Assembly (NCBI GenBank): GCA_034520625.1
Contig: JAXHNI010000009.1
Location: forward strand, 124,001-188,000
Direction of reading: 5' to 3'
From: JAANXG01 sp034520625
GTDB lineage: Bacteria; Pseudomonadota; Gammaproteobacteria; Arenicellales; JAANXG01
Length of the DNA: 64,000 bases
Both the position numbers and the translations under genes were made by a program. Shown here piece after piece: positions 16,125 through 24,243 of the stretch. Within the stretch, counting starts at the first letter, position 1. The number at the start of each line of letters is the position of its first letter. The notes beneath the pieces are model-generated. The model had not been told where the DNA came from. It saw nothing but the letters and a program-made list of their open reading frames with translations, and ran no database searches.

Positions 16125-17778
16125 AGAAAACCCAGGCGAGTCCGGCGGGGTTCTGCTCGAAATGCGCGGCCTGCGCATCGAAGGCCAGGCCGAGGAAACC
16201 TGGCAGGAGATCGTCAAGGACGTCGACCTGACCCTGCACCGCGGCGAGATTCTGGGGCTGATCGGCGAGTCCGGCGCCGGCAAGTCCACCATCGGGCTGG
16301 CCGCCATGGCCTTCGCGCGGCCGGGCTGCCGGATTTCCGGCGGTTCCATCGTGTTCGATGGCATCGACCTGATGGCCGCCAGCGAGCGCACACTGCGCTC
16401 GCTGCGCGGCGTGCGCATCGCCTACGTGGCGCAGAGCGCCGCCGCCGCCTTCAACCCCGCGCACAAACTGATCGACCAGTTCATCGAGACACCGGTAGAG
16501 CACGGCCTCAAGAGCCGCAGCGAAGCCGAAACCGACGCCAAGGACTTCTACAAACGGCTGCTGCTCCCGGACCCGGACAATATCGGCTATCGTTACCCGC
16601 ACCAAGTGTCGGGCGGGCAGCTGCAGCGGGCCATGACCGCCATGGCCATGGCCTGCCAGCCGGACCTCATCGTTTTCGACGAACCCACCACCGCGCTCGA
16701 CGTCACCACCCAGATCGAGGTGCTGACGACGATCAGAAATATCGTCAACGACTTCGACACCGCCGCGATCTACATCACCCACGACCTGGCGGTCGTCGCG
16801 CAGATGGCGGACCGCATCATGGTCCTGCGCTACGGGGAGGCGGTTGAGGAAGCGGACACCCGCACCATGATGTCGAGCCCCACGGCGGACTACACCAAGA
16901 CGCTGTGGGCGGTGCGGACGTTTCGCAAGACCGAGCGTGCCGAACGGGACGCGGACCCGCTGGTGACCGTGGACCATGTCACCGCCGCCTACGGCAACGT
17001 CCCGGTGCTCCACGATATCAGCTTCGAGATCTACCGGGGTCGCACCGTCGCCGTCGTGGGCGAGAGCGGCAGCGGCAAGAGCACCGCGGCACGGGTGATA
17101 ACAGGTTTGCTGCCGCCGCGGGAAGGCCGGGTGATGTTCCGCGACCAGGAGCTGCCGGGGGACTATCGCCGGCGGACCAAGAGCCAGCTCCGCCACGCGC
17201 AGATGATCTACCAGATGGCGGACACGGCAATCAATCCGCGCCAGCGGATACGGGATATCATCGGCCGGCCGTTGAAGTTCTACCTGGACGTGGGTGGCAG
17301 GGAGCTGGAAACAAGGATCCGTGCGCTGCTGGAAATGATCGAGCTGGACCCGTCCGAGTTCATCGAGCGGTTTCCCTCCGAGCTTTCGGGCGGCCAGAAG
17401 CAGCGCATCTGCATTGCCCGGGCTCTGGCGGCGGAGCCCGAGTTCATTATCTGCGACGAGGTGACCTCGGCGCTGGACCAGGTGGTGGCGGAGGAAATCC
17501 TGAAACTGCTCGACCGCCTCCAGCAGGAGCTGAATCTCGGCTACCTGTTCATCACACACGACCTGGCCACCGTGCGCGCCATCGCCGACGACGTGGTGGT
17601 GATGCTGCAGGGGGAGGTCGTCGAATACGGGCCGAAGGACGAGATCTTCACGCCGCCCCACCACGAGTACACCGAGCTACTCCTGTCCTCGGTGCCGGAA
17701 ATGGACCCCGACTGGCTCGACGGCGTACTGAAAAAGCGCCGTGAGGAAGGCCTGATGGAGTCGGTTTCCGAGTCCTGA
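16114..17778 (+). CDS. ABC transporter ATPase with two fused nucleotide-binding domains (DppD-DppF type)
   Basis: 554 aa. First ATPase domain: Walker A GESGAGKST (51-59), signature SGGQLQR, Walker B LIVFDEPTTALD. Second domain: Walker A GESGSGKST (about 315-323), signature SGGQKQR, Walker B FIICDEVTSALD. The two domains correspond to the separate DppD and DppF subunits of other systems. Energises the two permeases. The ATG at 16114 is used; a GTG one codon earlier is possible. It ends the operon; palindromic repeat copy B lies immediately downstream. Confidence 0.93.
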   Translation: MSTEENPGESGGVLLEMRGLRIEGQAEETWQEIVKDVDLTLHRGEILGLIGESGAGKSTIGLAAMAFARPGCRISGGSIVFDGIDLMAASERTLRSLRGVRIAYVAQSAAAAFNPAHKLIDQFIETPVEHGLKSRSEAETDAKDFYKRLLLPDPDNIGYRYPHQVSGGQLQRAMTAMAMACQPDLIVFDEPTTALDVTTQIEVLTTIRNIVNDFDTAAIYITHDLAVVAQMADRIMVLRYGEAVEEADTRTMMSSPTADYTKTLWAVRTFRKTERAERDADPLVTVDHVTAAYGNVPVLHDISFEIYRGRTVAVVGESGSGKSTAARVITGLLPPREGRVMFRDQELPGDYRRRTKSQLRHAQMIYQMADTAINPRQRIRDIIGRPLKFYLDVGGRELETRIRALLEMIELDPSEFIERFPSELSGGQKQRICIARALAAEPEFIICDEVTSALDQVVAEEILKLLDRLQQELNLGYLFITHDLATVRAIADDVVVMLQGEVVEYGPKDEIFTPPHHEYTELLLSSVPEMDPDWLDGVLKKRREEGLMESVSES

Positions 17779-17867
17779 ACCAGGAACGGTTTTTTCTCTC
17801 ACCGGGAACACTGTCATGGTGACTTTCAACGTGTTTCCCGACCGTCAGGGGCAGAGCGGCTCCCGCA

Positions 17868-18090
17868 GGCCGTGGCCCGGTTGAAGGCCCAGGTGATAGG
17901 GGGCCGGTGCCGGGGGCCATCCCCCAGGGCTGTCGAAAACAGGGATGTTTGAGCCAGAGCGTACAGGGATGTATTCCATCCTTCGGTCCGCAAACGGCAC
18001 TTCCCTGTGCCGCTCCTCACAGCGACCCTGGGGGATGGCCCCCGGCACCGGCCCATACCTCGACGGCGCGACTCGAACCGGGCCACGGCC
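17868..18090. repeat. Nested palindromic repeat, family 1, copy B
   Basis: Occupies most of the 345-bp gap between the convergent ABC ATPase gene and the phosphodiesterase-like gene; the remaining flanks show nothing else. Outer arms GGCCGTGGCCCGGTT (17868-17882) and CGAACCGGGCCACGGCC (18074-18090) pair. Inner arms 17902-17930 and 18025-18053 pair over about 28 bp, reading GGCCGGTGCCGGGGG...CCCAGGG. The enclosed core is the reverse complement of the copy A core, with one difference. Confidence 0.88.
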
Positions 18091-18123
18091 TACTGCATGG
18101 TGCAGCATCTGTGGCCGGGGACG

Positions 18124-19389
18124 CTAAAACAACGCCGGCGCCTGCCAAGGGTGATTCAGCCCCAGGATCTTCGCCAGGGTGGGCGCCACCTGTATCGCGT
18201 TCCCGGGAGGGAGTACCGCCCGGGGTATGTCCGGGCCGCTGAACAGGCAGAACCGGAAGTCCGCACGGGTGCCGGGCCGCATGCCGTGATTAGACCGGTA
18301 CTTCGACGGCCCCGTGGCACCGGTAGTGCCGGGCCGGCCCGATTCGAAGCTCATGCTCGAGCCTTCGGGCATGACGAACGTGAGCAGCCGGTCCCTGGCC
18401 CCTGCGGGCAGGTGATCGTTGTTCCACGGCTCGATGTCATGGTCCATCAGCCGCGCACTGATTGTTCGGGCATGGCCCGGCGAATCCGGCCTGACCATGA
18501 GCACGCCGCCCTCGCTGGACCAGACCGCGTCGCCGCCCAGGACCCGATCTACATAGAACCCGGCGGACACGGGGGCATGGCCATGGTCGCTGACGACGGC
18601 CAGGTTGTACTGATCCCGCATGCCGCGGTCCTCGAGCCGGGCGAGCAGGGCGCCGACCTGGGCGTCCGCCGCCCGCAGCGACCACTCCACCATAGGGTGG
18701 CCGGCGCCGTACTGGTGCAGGAAATAATCCGTTATCGCGACCTCCAGCAGGATAAGGTCCGGCGGTTGTTCGGAGCAGGCAAGCCCCGCCGCCAATTCCA
18801 TGAGCTGGAAGTCAGCCAGCATCCCCATATGCAGCTTGTCGTGTCCGGGCTCGTTCGGCGCCACCACCGCGCGGATGGCAGCGGCGGCGGCAGACTCCCG
18901 CAGCCGGCCATCGGGGTCGAACGGGTTTCCGGCGTGCAGCCAACGCCGGTCGGCCGGTGTGTACTCCAATTCCGAATTCCCCGCCAGCACCTCACCCGTC
19001 CACCACGGCCCGTGGTAGACGGTGCAGTCTTCGGGACGCACCATGCCATATCCGACGGCGGCGACGTCCCGGCCCTGGTGGACCGCCAGGGCGGGCAGCG
19101 TGTCGGCGCCGACGTCCCAGGGATTCGCCCAGCGGAACGCTTCGCCGTCCAGAATACGGTTACCGTAGATGCCGTGTCCGGACGGAGGTACGCCGGCGAT
19201 GATGGATGTGCGCCCCGGCGCCGACGTGCCGCACACCTCCGGGCTGACACCGGTGACCTCCGTTCCCGCCTGCGCGAGTCGATCGAGGTTCGGCAGCCAG
19301 ACACGAGCTGTTTCGAAATGGTCGGCACTGATGCCGTCGATCATGACCAGGATGAGTCTGCTCAATTCAACCCCTCGGCCGCTCCGCAT
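18124..19389 (-). CDS. Alkaline-phosphatase-superfamily hydrolase (type I phosphodiesterase/nucleotide pyrophosphatase-like)
   Basis: 421 aa. The start LILVMIDGISADHF supplies the first metal-binding Asp. CGTSAPGRTSIIAGVPPSGHGIYGN is the catalytic region of the phosphodiesterase/phosphopentomutase branch, with a Thr or Ser nucleophile. VVSDHGHAPV gives the Asp-His metal pair. It is not a sulfatase: the C/S-X-P-X-R motif is missing. No signal peptide is obvious, so cytosolic. The start is uncertain: an ATG at 19389, or a TTG about 9 codons later with a better GAGGGG ribosome-binding site. Substrate unknown; it is convergent with the ABC operon and may act on the imported compound. Confidence 0.78.
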   Translation of the reverse strand: MRSGRGVELSRLILVMIDGISADHFETARVWLPNLDRLAQAGTEVTGVSPEVCGTSAPGRTSIIAGVPPSGHGIYGNRILDGEAFRWANPWDVGADTLPALAVHQGRDVAAVGYGMVRPEDCTVYHGPWWTGEVLAGNSELEYTPADRRWLHAGNPFDPDGRLRESAAAAAIRAVVAPNEPGHDKLHMGMLADFQLMELAAGLACSEQPPDLILLEVAITDYFLHQYGAGHPMVEWSLRAADAQVGALLARLEDRGMRDQYNLAVVSDHGHAPVSAGFYVDRVLGGDAVWSSEGGVLMVRPDSPGHARTISARLMDHDIEPWNNDHLPAGARDRLLTFVMPEGSSMSFESGRPGTTGATGPSKYRSNHGMRPGTRADFRFCLFSGPDIPRAVLPPGNAIQVAPTLAKILGLNHPWQAPALF

Positions 19390-19453
19390 TGGTTCTCACT
19401 GTAGTGACACCGCCTCAAGGAACGGAGCGGCCTCCGGCACCGGCCACCAGCAA

Positions 19454-19487
19454 CGGAGTTCACGGGACAGCGGAGTTCACGGGACAG
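19454..19487. repeat. Tandem 17-bp repeat
   Basis: CGGAGTTCACGGGACAG occurs twice without a gap (19454-19470 and 19471-19487). The second copy runs into the left end of the GGGACAGTTTA inverted-repeat element. Confidence 0.8.
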
Positions 19488-19573
19488 TTTATCGATCTCC
19501 GTCAGCAATCGGAGCCCGCCACAACGAAGTAGATCTCTCCGATTTCGTCGACTTAAATTAAGTAAACTGTCCC
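19481..19573. mobile_element. 93-bp inverted-repeat element with GGGACAGTTTA ends (MITE-like)
   Basis: GGGACAGTTTA (19481-19491) and TAAACTGTCCC (19563-19573) are perfect 11-bp terminal inverted repeats around about 71 bp of non-coding sequence. Similar GGGACAG-type ends are, to my knowledge, seen around small repeats in several gammaproteobacteria; I could not check this here. No transposase is nearby, so if mobile it would be non-autonomous. Confidence 0.5.
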
Positions 19574-19625
19574 CGGAATCCGGGAATCCGGCGGGAATCC
19601 CCGGAATCCGGAATCTAGGTAGGAA

Positions 19626-20267
19626 TCAAGGACAAGACTTGCGCGCTACCAGCACGCCGTCGCGCACCGTCAGCAGCACCTTCTCGACGGCCGGGTCGTC
19701 CCTGACCTTGTCGTTGAACGCCACCAGGGCGCGGTCGGAATCCGAGTCCGGATGCAGGACGCGGCCGGACCACAACACGTTGTCCGCCACGATCAGGCCG
19801 CCCTGGCGCAGCTTGGGCATGACCAGGTCGTAGTAGTTCGAGTAGTTCTCTTTATCCGCATCCAGGAAAACCAGGTCGAAGGGCCCTTCGATGCGTTCCA
19901 GGGATTCGACCGCCGGCCCCATCCGGATGCCGATCTTGTAGCCGACGGGGCTGCGCTTGAAGAACGAGCGGGCGACTTCGGCATGCTTCTCGTCCAGCTC
20001 GCAGCTCACGATCTCCCCGTGCTCGTCCAGGGCCTCCGCCATGGCCAGCGCGGAGTAGCCGCTGAACAGGCCGATTTCCAGAACCCGCCGGGCCTGAATC
20101 AAGCGCACCAGCATCTGCAGGAACGCCGCTTCCAACCGGCCCACCACCATCTGCGGCTGCTCCAGATGCTCGTACGTGTACTGCTCGAGCTCCTGGAGCA
20201 GCCTGCTCGGCTCGTTCGAGTGCTCGGCGGCGTAGGTCTCGAGATCGGGGTCTACCAGTGGGTCCAT
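19626..20267 (-). CDS. Class I SAM-dependent O-methyltransferase
   Basis: 213 aa. RRVLEIGLFSGYSALAMAEAL is motif I of the SAM-binding fold. IVSCELDEKHAEVARSFF is the acidic-loop motif II, and DLVFLDADKENYSNYYDLVMP is the metal/substrate-binding stretch of the caffeoyl-CoA/catechol O-methyltransferase family. Probably divalent-metal-dependent, soluble. The acceptor is unknown. The start at 20267 has an AGGA site 6-8 nt upstream; a GTG five codons earlier is less likely. Divergent from glnE with an 81-bp gap. Confidence 0.88.
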   Translation of the reverse strand: MDPLVDPDLETYAAEHSNEPSRLLQELEQYTYEHLEQPQMVVGRLEAAFLQMLVRLIQARRVLEIGLFSGYSALAMAEALDEHGEIVSCELDEKHAEVARSFFKRSPVGYKIGIRMGPAVESLERIEGPFDLVFLDADKENYSNYYDLVMPKLRQGGLIVADNVLWSGRVLHPDSDSDRALVAFNDKVRDDPAVEKVLLTVRDGVLVARKSCP

Positions 20268-20348
20268 CGACGTTCCTCGCACAGTGCGTTTGCGTTAACC
20301 TTGCCGCATGATTGTGCCACGGAACCCACCGCAGGACGTACTGCGACG

Positions 20349-23216
20349 ATGACCCGCGACCATGCACCGGACTTTTCCCCGCTTTCCGACGCGCTGCGCG
20401 GGCGCGTCGAGGCGCACTGGGAAACCTACCGCGGCAATACCGATGCGCCCGTGCTCGACGGCCCGGTCCTGGAGACCCTGCCGCTGGTGTGGGCGTGCAG
20501 CGAGTTCGTGGCGCGCACCTGCGCCCTGCACCCGGCCGTGCTGCAGGAGCTCCACGAATCCGGCGACCTGGAGCGCGCCTACGAGGGGAACGAGCTGGGA
20601 GACCGCATCGTGGCGCTGGCCGGGGAGCTGGAAGATGAGCAGGATCTTTACCGGACCCTGCGCCGGATGCGCAGGCGCGAGGCGGTCCGCATCGCCTGGC
20701 GCGACCTGGCCGGCTGGGCGGATCTCGAGGAGGTGATGGCCGTCATGACGGAGCTGGCCGACGCCAGCATCCAGCTCGGCCTGGCGACGCTGCACGAGCT
20801 GGCCTGCGAGCAGCGCGGCACGCCGCGGGACGAGCAGGGCGAGCCGGTGGCACTGAGCGTGCTGGGCCTGGGCAAGCTCGGCGGACGCGAGCTCAACTTC
20901 TCCTCGGACATCGACCTGATACTCGCCTACCGCGCCGACGGCGAGACGGACGCGCCCAGGCCGATGTCGAACCATGAGTTCTTCAGCAAGCTCGGCACCC
21001 GCCTGATCCATGCTCTCGATCATATTACCGAGGACGGCTACGTCTTCCGGGTGGATATGCGACTGCGCCCCAACGGCAGCAGCGGGCCCCTGGCCCTGTC
21101 CTTCGACGCCATGATCCAGTATTACCAGGTACACGGGCGTGACTGGGAGCGTTATGCGATGGTCAAGGCCAGGCCGGTGGCCGGCGGCATCGACGAGGGC
21201 CGGTGGCTGCTGGACCAGCTCCGGCCGTTCATCTACCGGAAGTACCTCGACTTCGGCGCGGTTCAGGCGATCCGGGATATGAAGCAGATAATCGACCGCG
21301 AAGTCCGGCGCAAGCACGGCGAGGGGGACATCAAGCTGGGCCGCGGGGGGATCCGGGAAATCGAGTTCATCGTACAGAGCCTGCAGCTGATCCGGGGCGG
21401 CCGGGAGCCGGGTCTGCAGACCAGCCGAATTCATTCGGCCCTGCGCGAGCTCGCCGGCATCGATGCACTGGAGGCCGACACCGTCAACTCGCTGGAATCG
21501 TGCTACCGGTTCCTTCGCAACCTGGAGCACCGGCTGCAGATGCTGGCCGACGAGCAGACTCACGTGCTGCCGAAGGATGAAGTCCCGCGCGCCCGCCTGG
21601 CGCTGGCCATGGGCGAAACCGACTGGACCGGACTTCAGCAGGCGGTGAACGAGGTCAAGGACCGCGTCAATGATACCTTCCAGCGCATCCTGAGCGAGAA
21701 ACCGCCGCCCGGTGACTCGCTGGACACCATGGCCGATGTCTGGTCGGCGCGCATCGAGCGCGACACCGCCCTGCCGCTGCTGCGCGACACCGGGTACGAA
21801 GACCCGGAAACGACCTTCAACCTCCTCCGACAGCTGCGCCGGGGCAAGTCCTACCATGCGCACTCCAAGGTCGGGCGCGAACGGCTCGACCGCCTGATGC
21901 CGGCCCTGGTCCAGCTCGCCGGCAGGTCCGGGCAACCGCACGAAACGCTGTCCCGGCTGACCCATTTCATCGAAGCCGTGGGGCGCCGCTCCGCCTACCT
22001 GATCCTGCTGATCGAGAATCCACTGGCCCTGGAGCAGCTGGTGCGCCTGTGCGCCGCCAGCGCCTGGGTGAGCAACTGGATCAGCCGCTATCCGCTGTTG
22101 CTGGAGGAGCTGCTCAGCCCCATCAGCAGCACACCGGAGTCCTTCGAGCAGGAGCTGGACGAGGAGATCGAGCACCGTCTGCAGCCCCTGGACCCGGGCG
22201 ACATCGAAGCGCACATGGAGGCATTCCGGGAGATCCATCACGCACAGATGCTGCGCATCGCCGCCGCGGACATATTCGAAAGCATAGACCGCCCCCAGGT
22301 CGCCCATCGCATCTGCCTGGTCGCGGAGAAGCTGCTCGATGCGGTGGTGGCGCACTGCGTCAGCGAGTTGAGCCCCGGTATCGGCAGGCCCGCCCAGGGG
22401 GACTCGGACGAGCCGCCGGCTTTCGGTATCGTCGGCTACGGCAAGCTCGGAAGCCGCGAGCTCGGCTACAACTCGGACATCGATCTGGTGTTCATGCACC
22501 AGGTCCGCGACCCCACGGCCGCCACCACCGGCGGCCGGAGGCCGGTCAGCAACGACCAGTACTTCGCCCGCCTGGCCCAGCGCATCACCCACGTCATCGC
22601 CACCCGTACACCGTCCGGCGTAATGTACGAAATCGACCATCGCCTGCGCCCCAGCGGCGGCTCGGGTCCGCTGGTGACCTCCCTGCAGTCGTTCCACAGC
22701 TACCAGGTCGAGCGCGCCTGGACCTGGGAACACCAGGCGCTGGTCCGGGCGCGCGTGGTCACGGGGCCGCCGGCGCTCGCGGAGGCGTTCGAGTCAGTGC
22801 GCCGGGAGGTGCTCTGCAGCCGCCGCGACCTGGAAAAACTGCGCGGCGACGTGAAGCAGATGCGGACAAAGATGCGTTCGGCGAACGATCGCAGCACCGC
22901 CGGGCAATTCGACTTGAAGCAATGCCCGGGCGGAATCATTGACATCGAGTTCATTGTCCAATATTACGTACTCCAGTACGCGCACGAGCATCCGGACCTC
23001 GCCGGCCCGCGCAACACCCTGGAGCTGCTGGCGGCGATCGACGAGGCGGGGCTGATGAGCGGGGAGGATTCGGCTCTGCTGCGGGACATCTATCAAAGCT
23101 ACCTGAACGTGGACCATGGGCACAAGCTGGCCGAGCAGGCCCTGCTGCTGGACACGAACACGCTGAGCGAGGAACGCAGGGCCGTGGCGGCCCTGTGGGA
23201 TCGAATATTCGATTAA
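20349..23216 (+). CDS. glnE: Bifunctional glutamine synthetase adenylyltransferase/adenylyl-removing enzyme
   Basis: 955 aa, near the E. coli length. Two nucleotidyltransferase domains are visible: GRELNFSSDIDLI (N-terminal, deadenylylation half) and SRELGYNSDIDLVF (C-terminal, adenylylation half). Each is followed by a helical domain carrying GRGGIREIEFIVQ and CPGGIIDIEFIVQ. The enzyme adds or removes AMP on glutamine synthetase in response to the PII protein and glutamine. A much longer open frame starts upstream inside the divergent methyltransferase gene; the ATG at 20349 fits the family. glnE-ilvE-waa is a conserved order in Pseudomonas-like genomes. Confidence 0.96.
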   Translation: MTRDHAPDFSPLSDALRGRVEAHWETYRGNTDAPVLDGPVLETLPLVWACSEFVARTCALHPAVLQELHESGDLERAYEGNELGDRIVALAGELEDEQDLYRTLRRMRRREAVRIAWRDLAGWADLEEVMAVMTELADASIQLGLATLHELACEQRGTPRDEQGEPVALSVLGLGKLGGRELNFSSDIDLILAYRADGETDAPRPMSNHEFFSKLGTRLIHALDHITEDGYVFRVDMRLRPNGSSGPLALSFDAMIQYYQVHGRDWERYAMVKARPVAGGIDEGRWLLDQLRPFIYRKYLDFGAVQAIRDMKQIIDREVRRKHGEGDIKLGRGGIREIEFIVQSLQLIRGGREPGLQTSRIHSALRELAGIDALEADTVNSLESCYRFLRNLEHRLQMLADEQTHVLPKDEVPRARLALAMGETDWTGLQQAVNEVKDRVNDTFQRILSEKPPPGDSLDTMADVWSARIERDTALPLLRDTGYEDPETTFNLLRQLRRGKSYHAHSKVGRERLDRLMPALVQLAGRSGQPHETLSRLTHFIEAVGRRSAYLILLIENPLALEQLVRLCAASAWVSNWISRYPLLLEELLSPISSTPESFEQELDEEIEHRLQPLDPGDIEAHMEAFREIHHAQMLRIAAADIFESIDRPQVAHRICLVAEKLLDAVVAHCVSELSPGIGRPAQGDSDEPPAFGIVGYGKLGSRELGYNSDIDLVFMHQVRDPTAATTGGRRPVSNDQYFARLAQRITHVIATRTPSGVMYEIDHRLRPSGGSGPLVTSLQSFHSYQVERAWTWEHQALVRARVVTGPPALAEAFESVRREVLCSRRDLEKLRGDVKQMRTKMRSANDRSTAGQFDLKQCPGGIIDIEFIVQYYVLQYAHEHPDLAGPRNTLELLAAIDEAGLMSGEDSALLRDIYQSYLNVDHGHKLAEQALLLDTNTLSEERRAVAALWDRIFD

Positions 23217-23217
23217 C

Positions 23218-23238
23218 CGGGTCGAGACCCGACTTTTT
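23218..23238 (+). terminator. Weak hairpin with T run between glnE and ilvE
   Basis: CGGGT and ACCCG (23218-23231) can form a 5-bp stem with a small loop, followed by TTTTT (23234-23238). The stem is short, so it may act only as an attenuator; ilvE follows 18 bp later with its own GGAGA ribosome-binding site. Confidence 0.35.
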
Positions 23239-23255
23239 ACTGGAGAAAACGCATC

Positions 23256-24179
23256 ATGTCATTTTCAGATCGCGACGGCGTCATATGGATGGACGGCGAG
23301 CTCGTGCCCTGGCGGGAAGCGAACGTGCACGTCCTCACCCATACGCTGCACTACGGCGTAGGGGTGTTCGAGGGGCTGCGCGCCTATCGGACCGAAAAAG
23401 GCACCGCGATCTTCCGTCTCGAGGACCACACCAACCGCTTCTTCCGTTCGGCGCGGATCATGGGCATGAATCTCCCCTACGACCGGGACACCTTGAACGA
23501 AGCCCAGAAAACCGTGGTCCGCGAGAACGGCCTCACGGAAGCCTACGTCCGGCCCCTGGCCTATTGGGGCTCCGAGGGCATGGGCCTGCACGCCCGCAAC
23601 CTGAAAACCCACGTCGCCATCGCATCCTGGGAATGGGGCGCCTACCTGGGGGACGAGGGCTTGACCAAGGGCATCCGCGTCAAAACATCTTCGTTCAGCC
23701 GCCACCATGTCAACAGCACCATGTGCAAGGCCAAGGCCAACGGGCACTACTACAACTCCATCCTGGCCCTGGAGGAGGCGCTCGCCGCCGGCTGCGAGGA
23801 AGCGCTGCTGCTGGACACCGAGGGTTACGTCGCCGAGGGCAGCGGGGAGAACATATTCATCGTTCGCGACGGCCGGGTCCTGACACCGGAGCTCACCAGC
23901 GCCCTGGAAGGCATCACCCGGGACACCGTGGTGGCGCTGCTGGACGAGCTCGGCCTGGAGCTGCACACGAAGCGCATCACCCGGGACGAGGTCTATGTCG
24001 CCGACGAGGCGTTTTTCTGCGGCACGGCCGCGGAGATCACGCCGATCCGGGAGCTGGACGGGCGGCCCGTCGGCGAGGGCGAGCGCGGGCCCGTGACCGA
24101 AAAGATCCAGTCCCTGTACTTCGACCAGGTCAAGGGCCGGCGCGACACCCACCCGGAGTGGCTCGCATTCGTCTATTGA
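23256..24179 (+). CDS. ilvE: Branched-chain amino acid aminotransferase
   Basis: 307 aa, class IV PLP enzyme. Opening GVIWMDGELVPWREANVHV and LHYGVGVFEGLRAY are typical of IlvE. The PLP lysine is Lys160 (in KAKANGHYY). EGSGENIFIV and ITRDTVVALLDELG are further conserved segments. Catalyses the last transamination to valine, leucine and isoleucine with glutamate. Preceded by glnE and followed 64 bp later by LPS heptosyltransferase, a neighbourhood kept in many gammaproteobacteria. Confidence 0.96.
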   Translation: MSFSDRDGVIWMDGELVPWREANVHVLTHTLHYGVGVFEGLRAYRTEKGTAIFRLEDHTNRFFRSARIMGMNLPYDRDTLNEAQKTVVRENGLTEAYVRPLAYWGSEGMGLHARNLKTHVAIASWEWGAYLGDEGLTKGIRVKTSSFSRHHVNSTMCKAKANGHYYNSILALEEALAAGCEEALLLDTEGYVAEGSGENIFIVRDGRVLTPELTSALEGITRDTVVALLDELGLELHTKRITRDEVYVADEAFFCGTAAEITPIRELDGRPVGEGERGPVTEKIQSLYFDQVKGRRDTHPEWLAFVY

Positions 24180-24243
24180 GGACCGGCGCACCACGAGGAG
24201 CGGGCGCCACTCCGCGTCGCGCAGCAGGACCCGGAGCACGGAC

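Noticed and set aside
16018..17664. 548-codon antisense open frame across the double ATPase
   Set aside because: Composition is typical of a mirrored high-GC gene, and the sense strand has complete Walker and signature motifs.
11147..18090. CRISPR array
   Set aside because: The repeats are few, palindromic, far apart and without regular spacers or cas genes.
9154..19625. Genomic island with integrase or tRNA attachment site
   Set aside because: The region is accessory-like, but there is no integrase, transposase, tRNA gene or obvious direct-repeat boundary, and base composition looks similar to the surroundings by eye.
19752..20348. N-terminal extension of glnE by about 199 codons
   Set aside because: The extension overlaps the divergent methyltransferase gene and has no similarity to GlnE; the ATG at 20349 gives the expected length.
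20295..22733. 812-codon antisense open frame across glnE
   Set aside because: It lies fully opposite glnE, which has clear motifs in both halves; no family similarity or ribosome-binding site supports the antisense reading.
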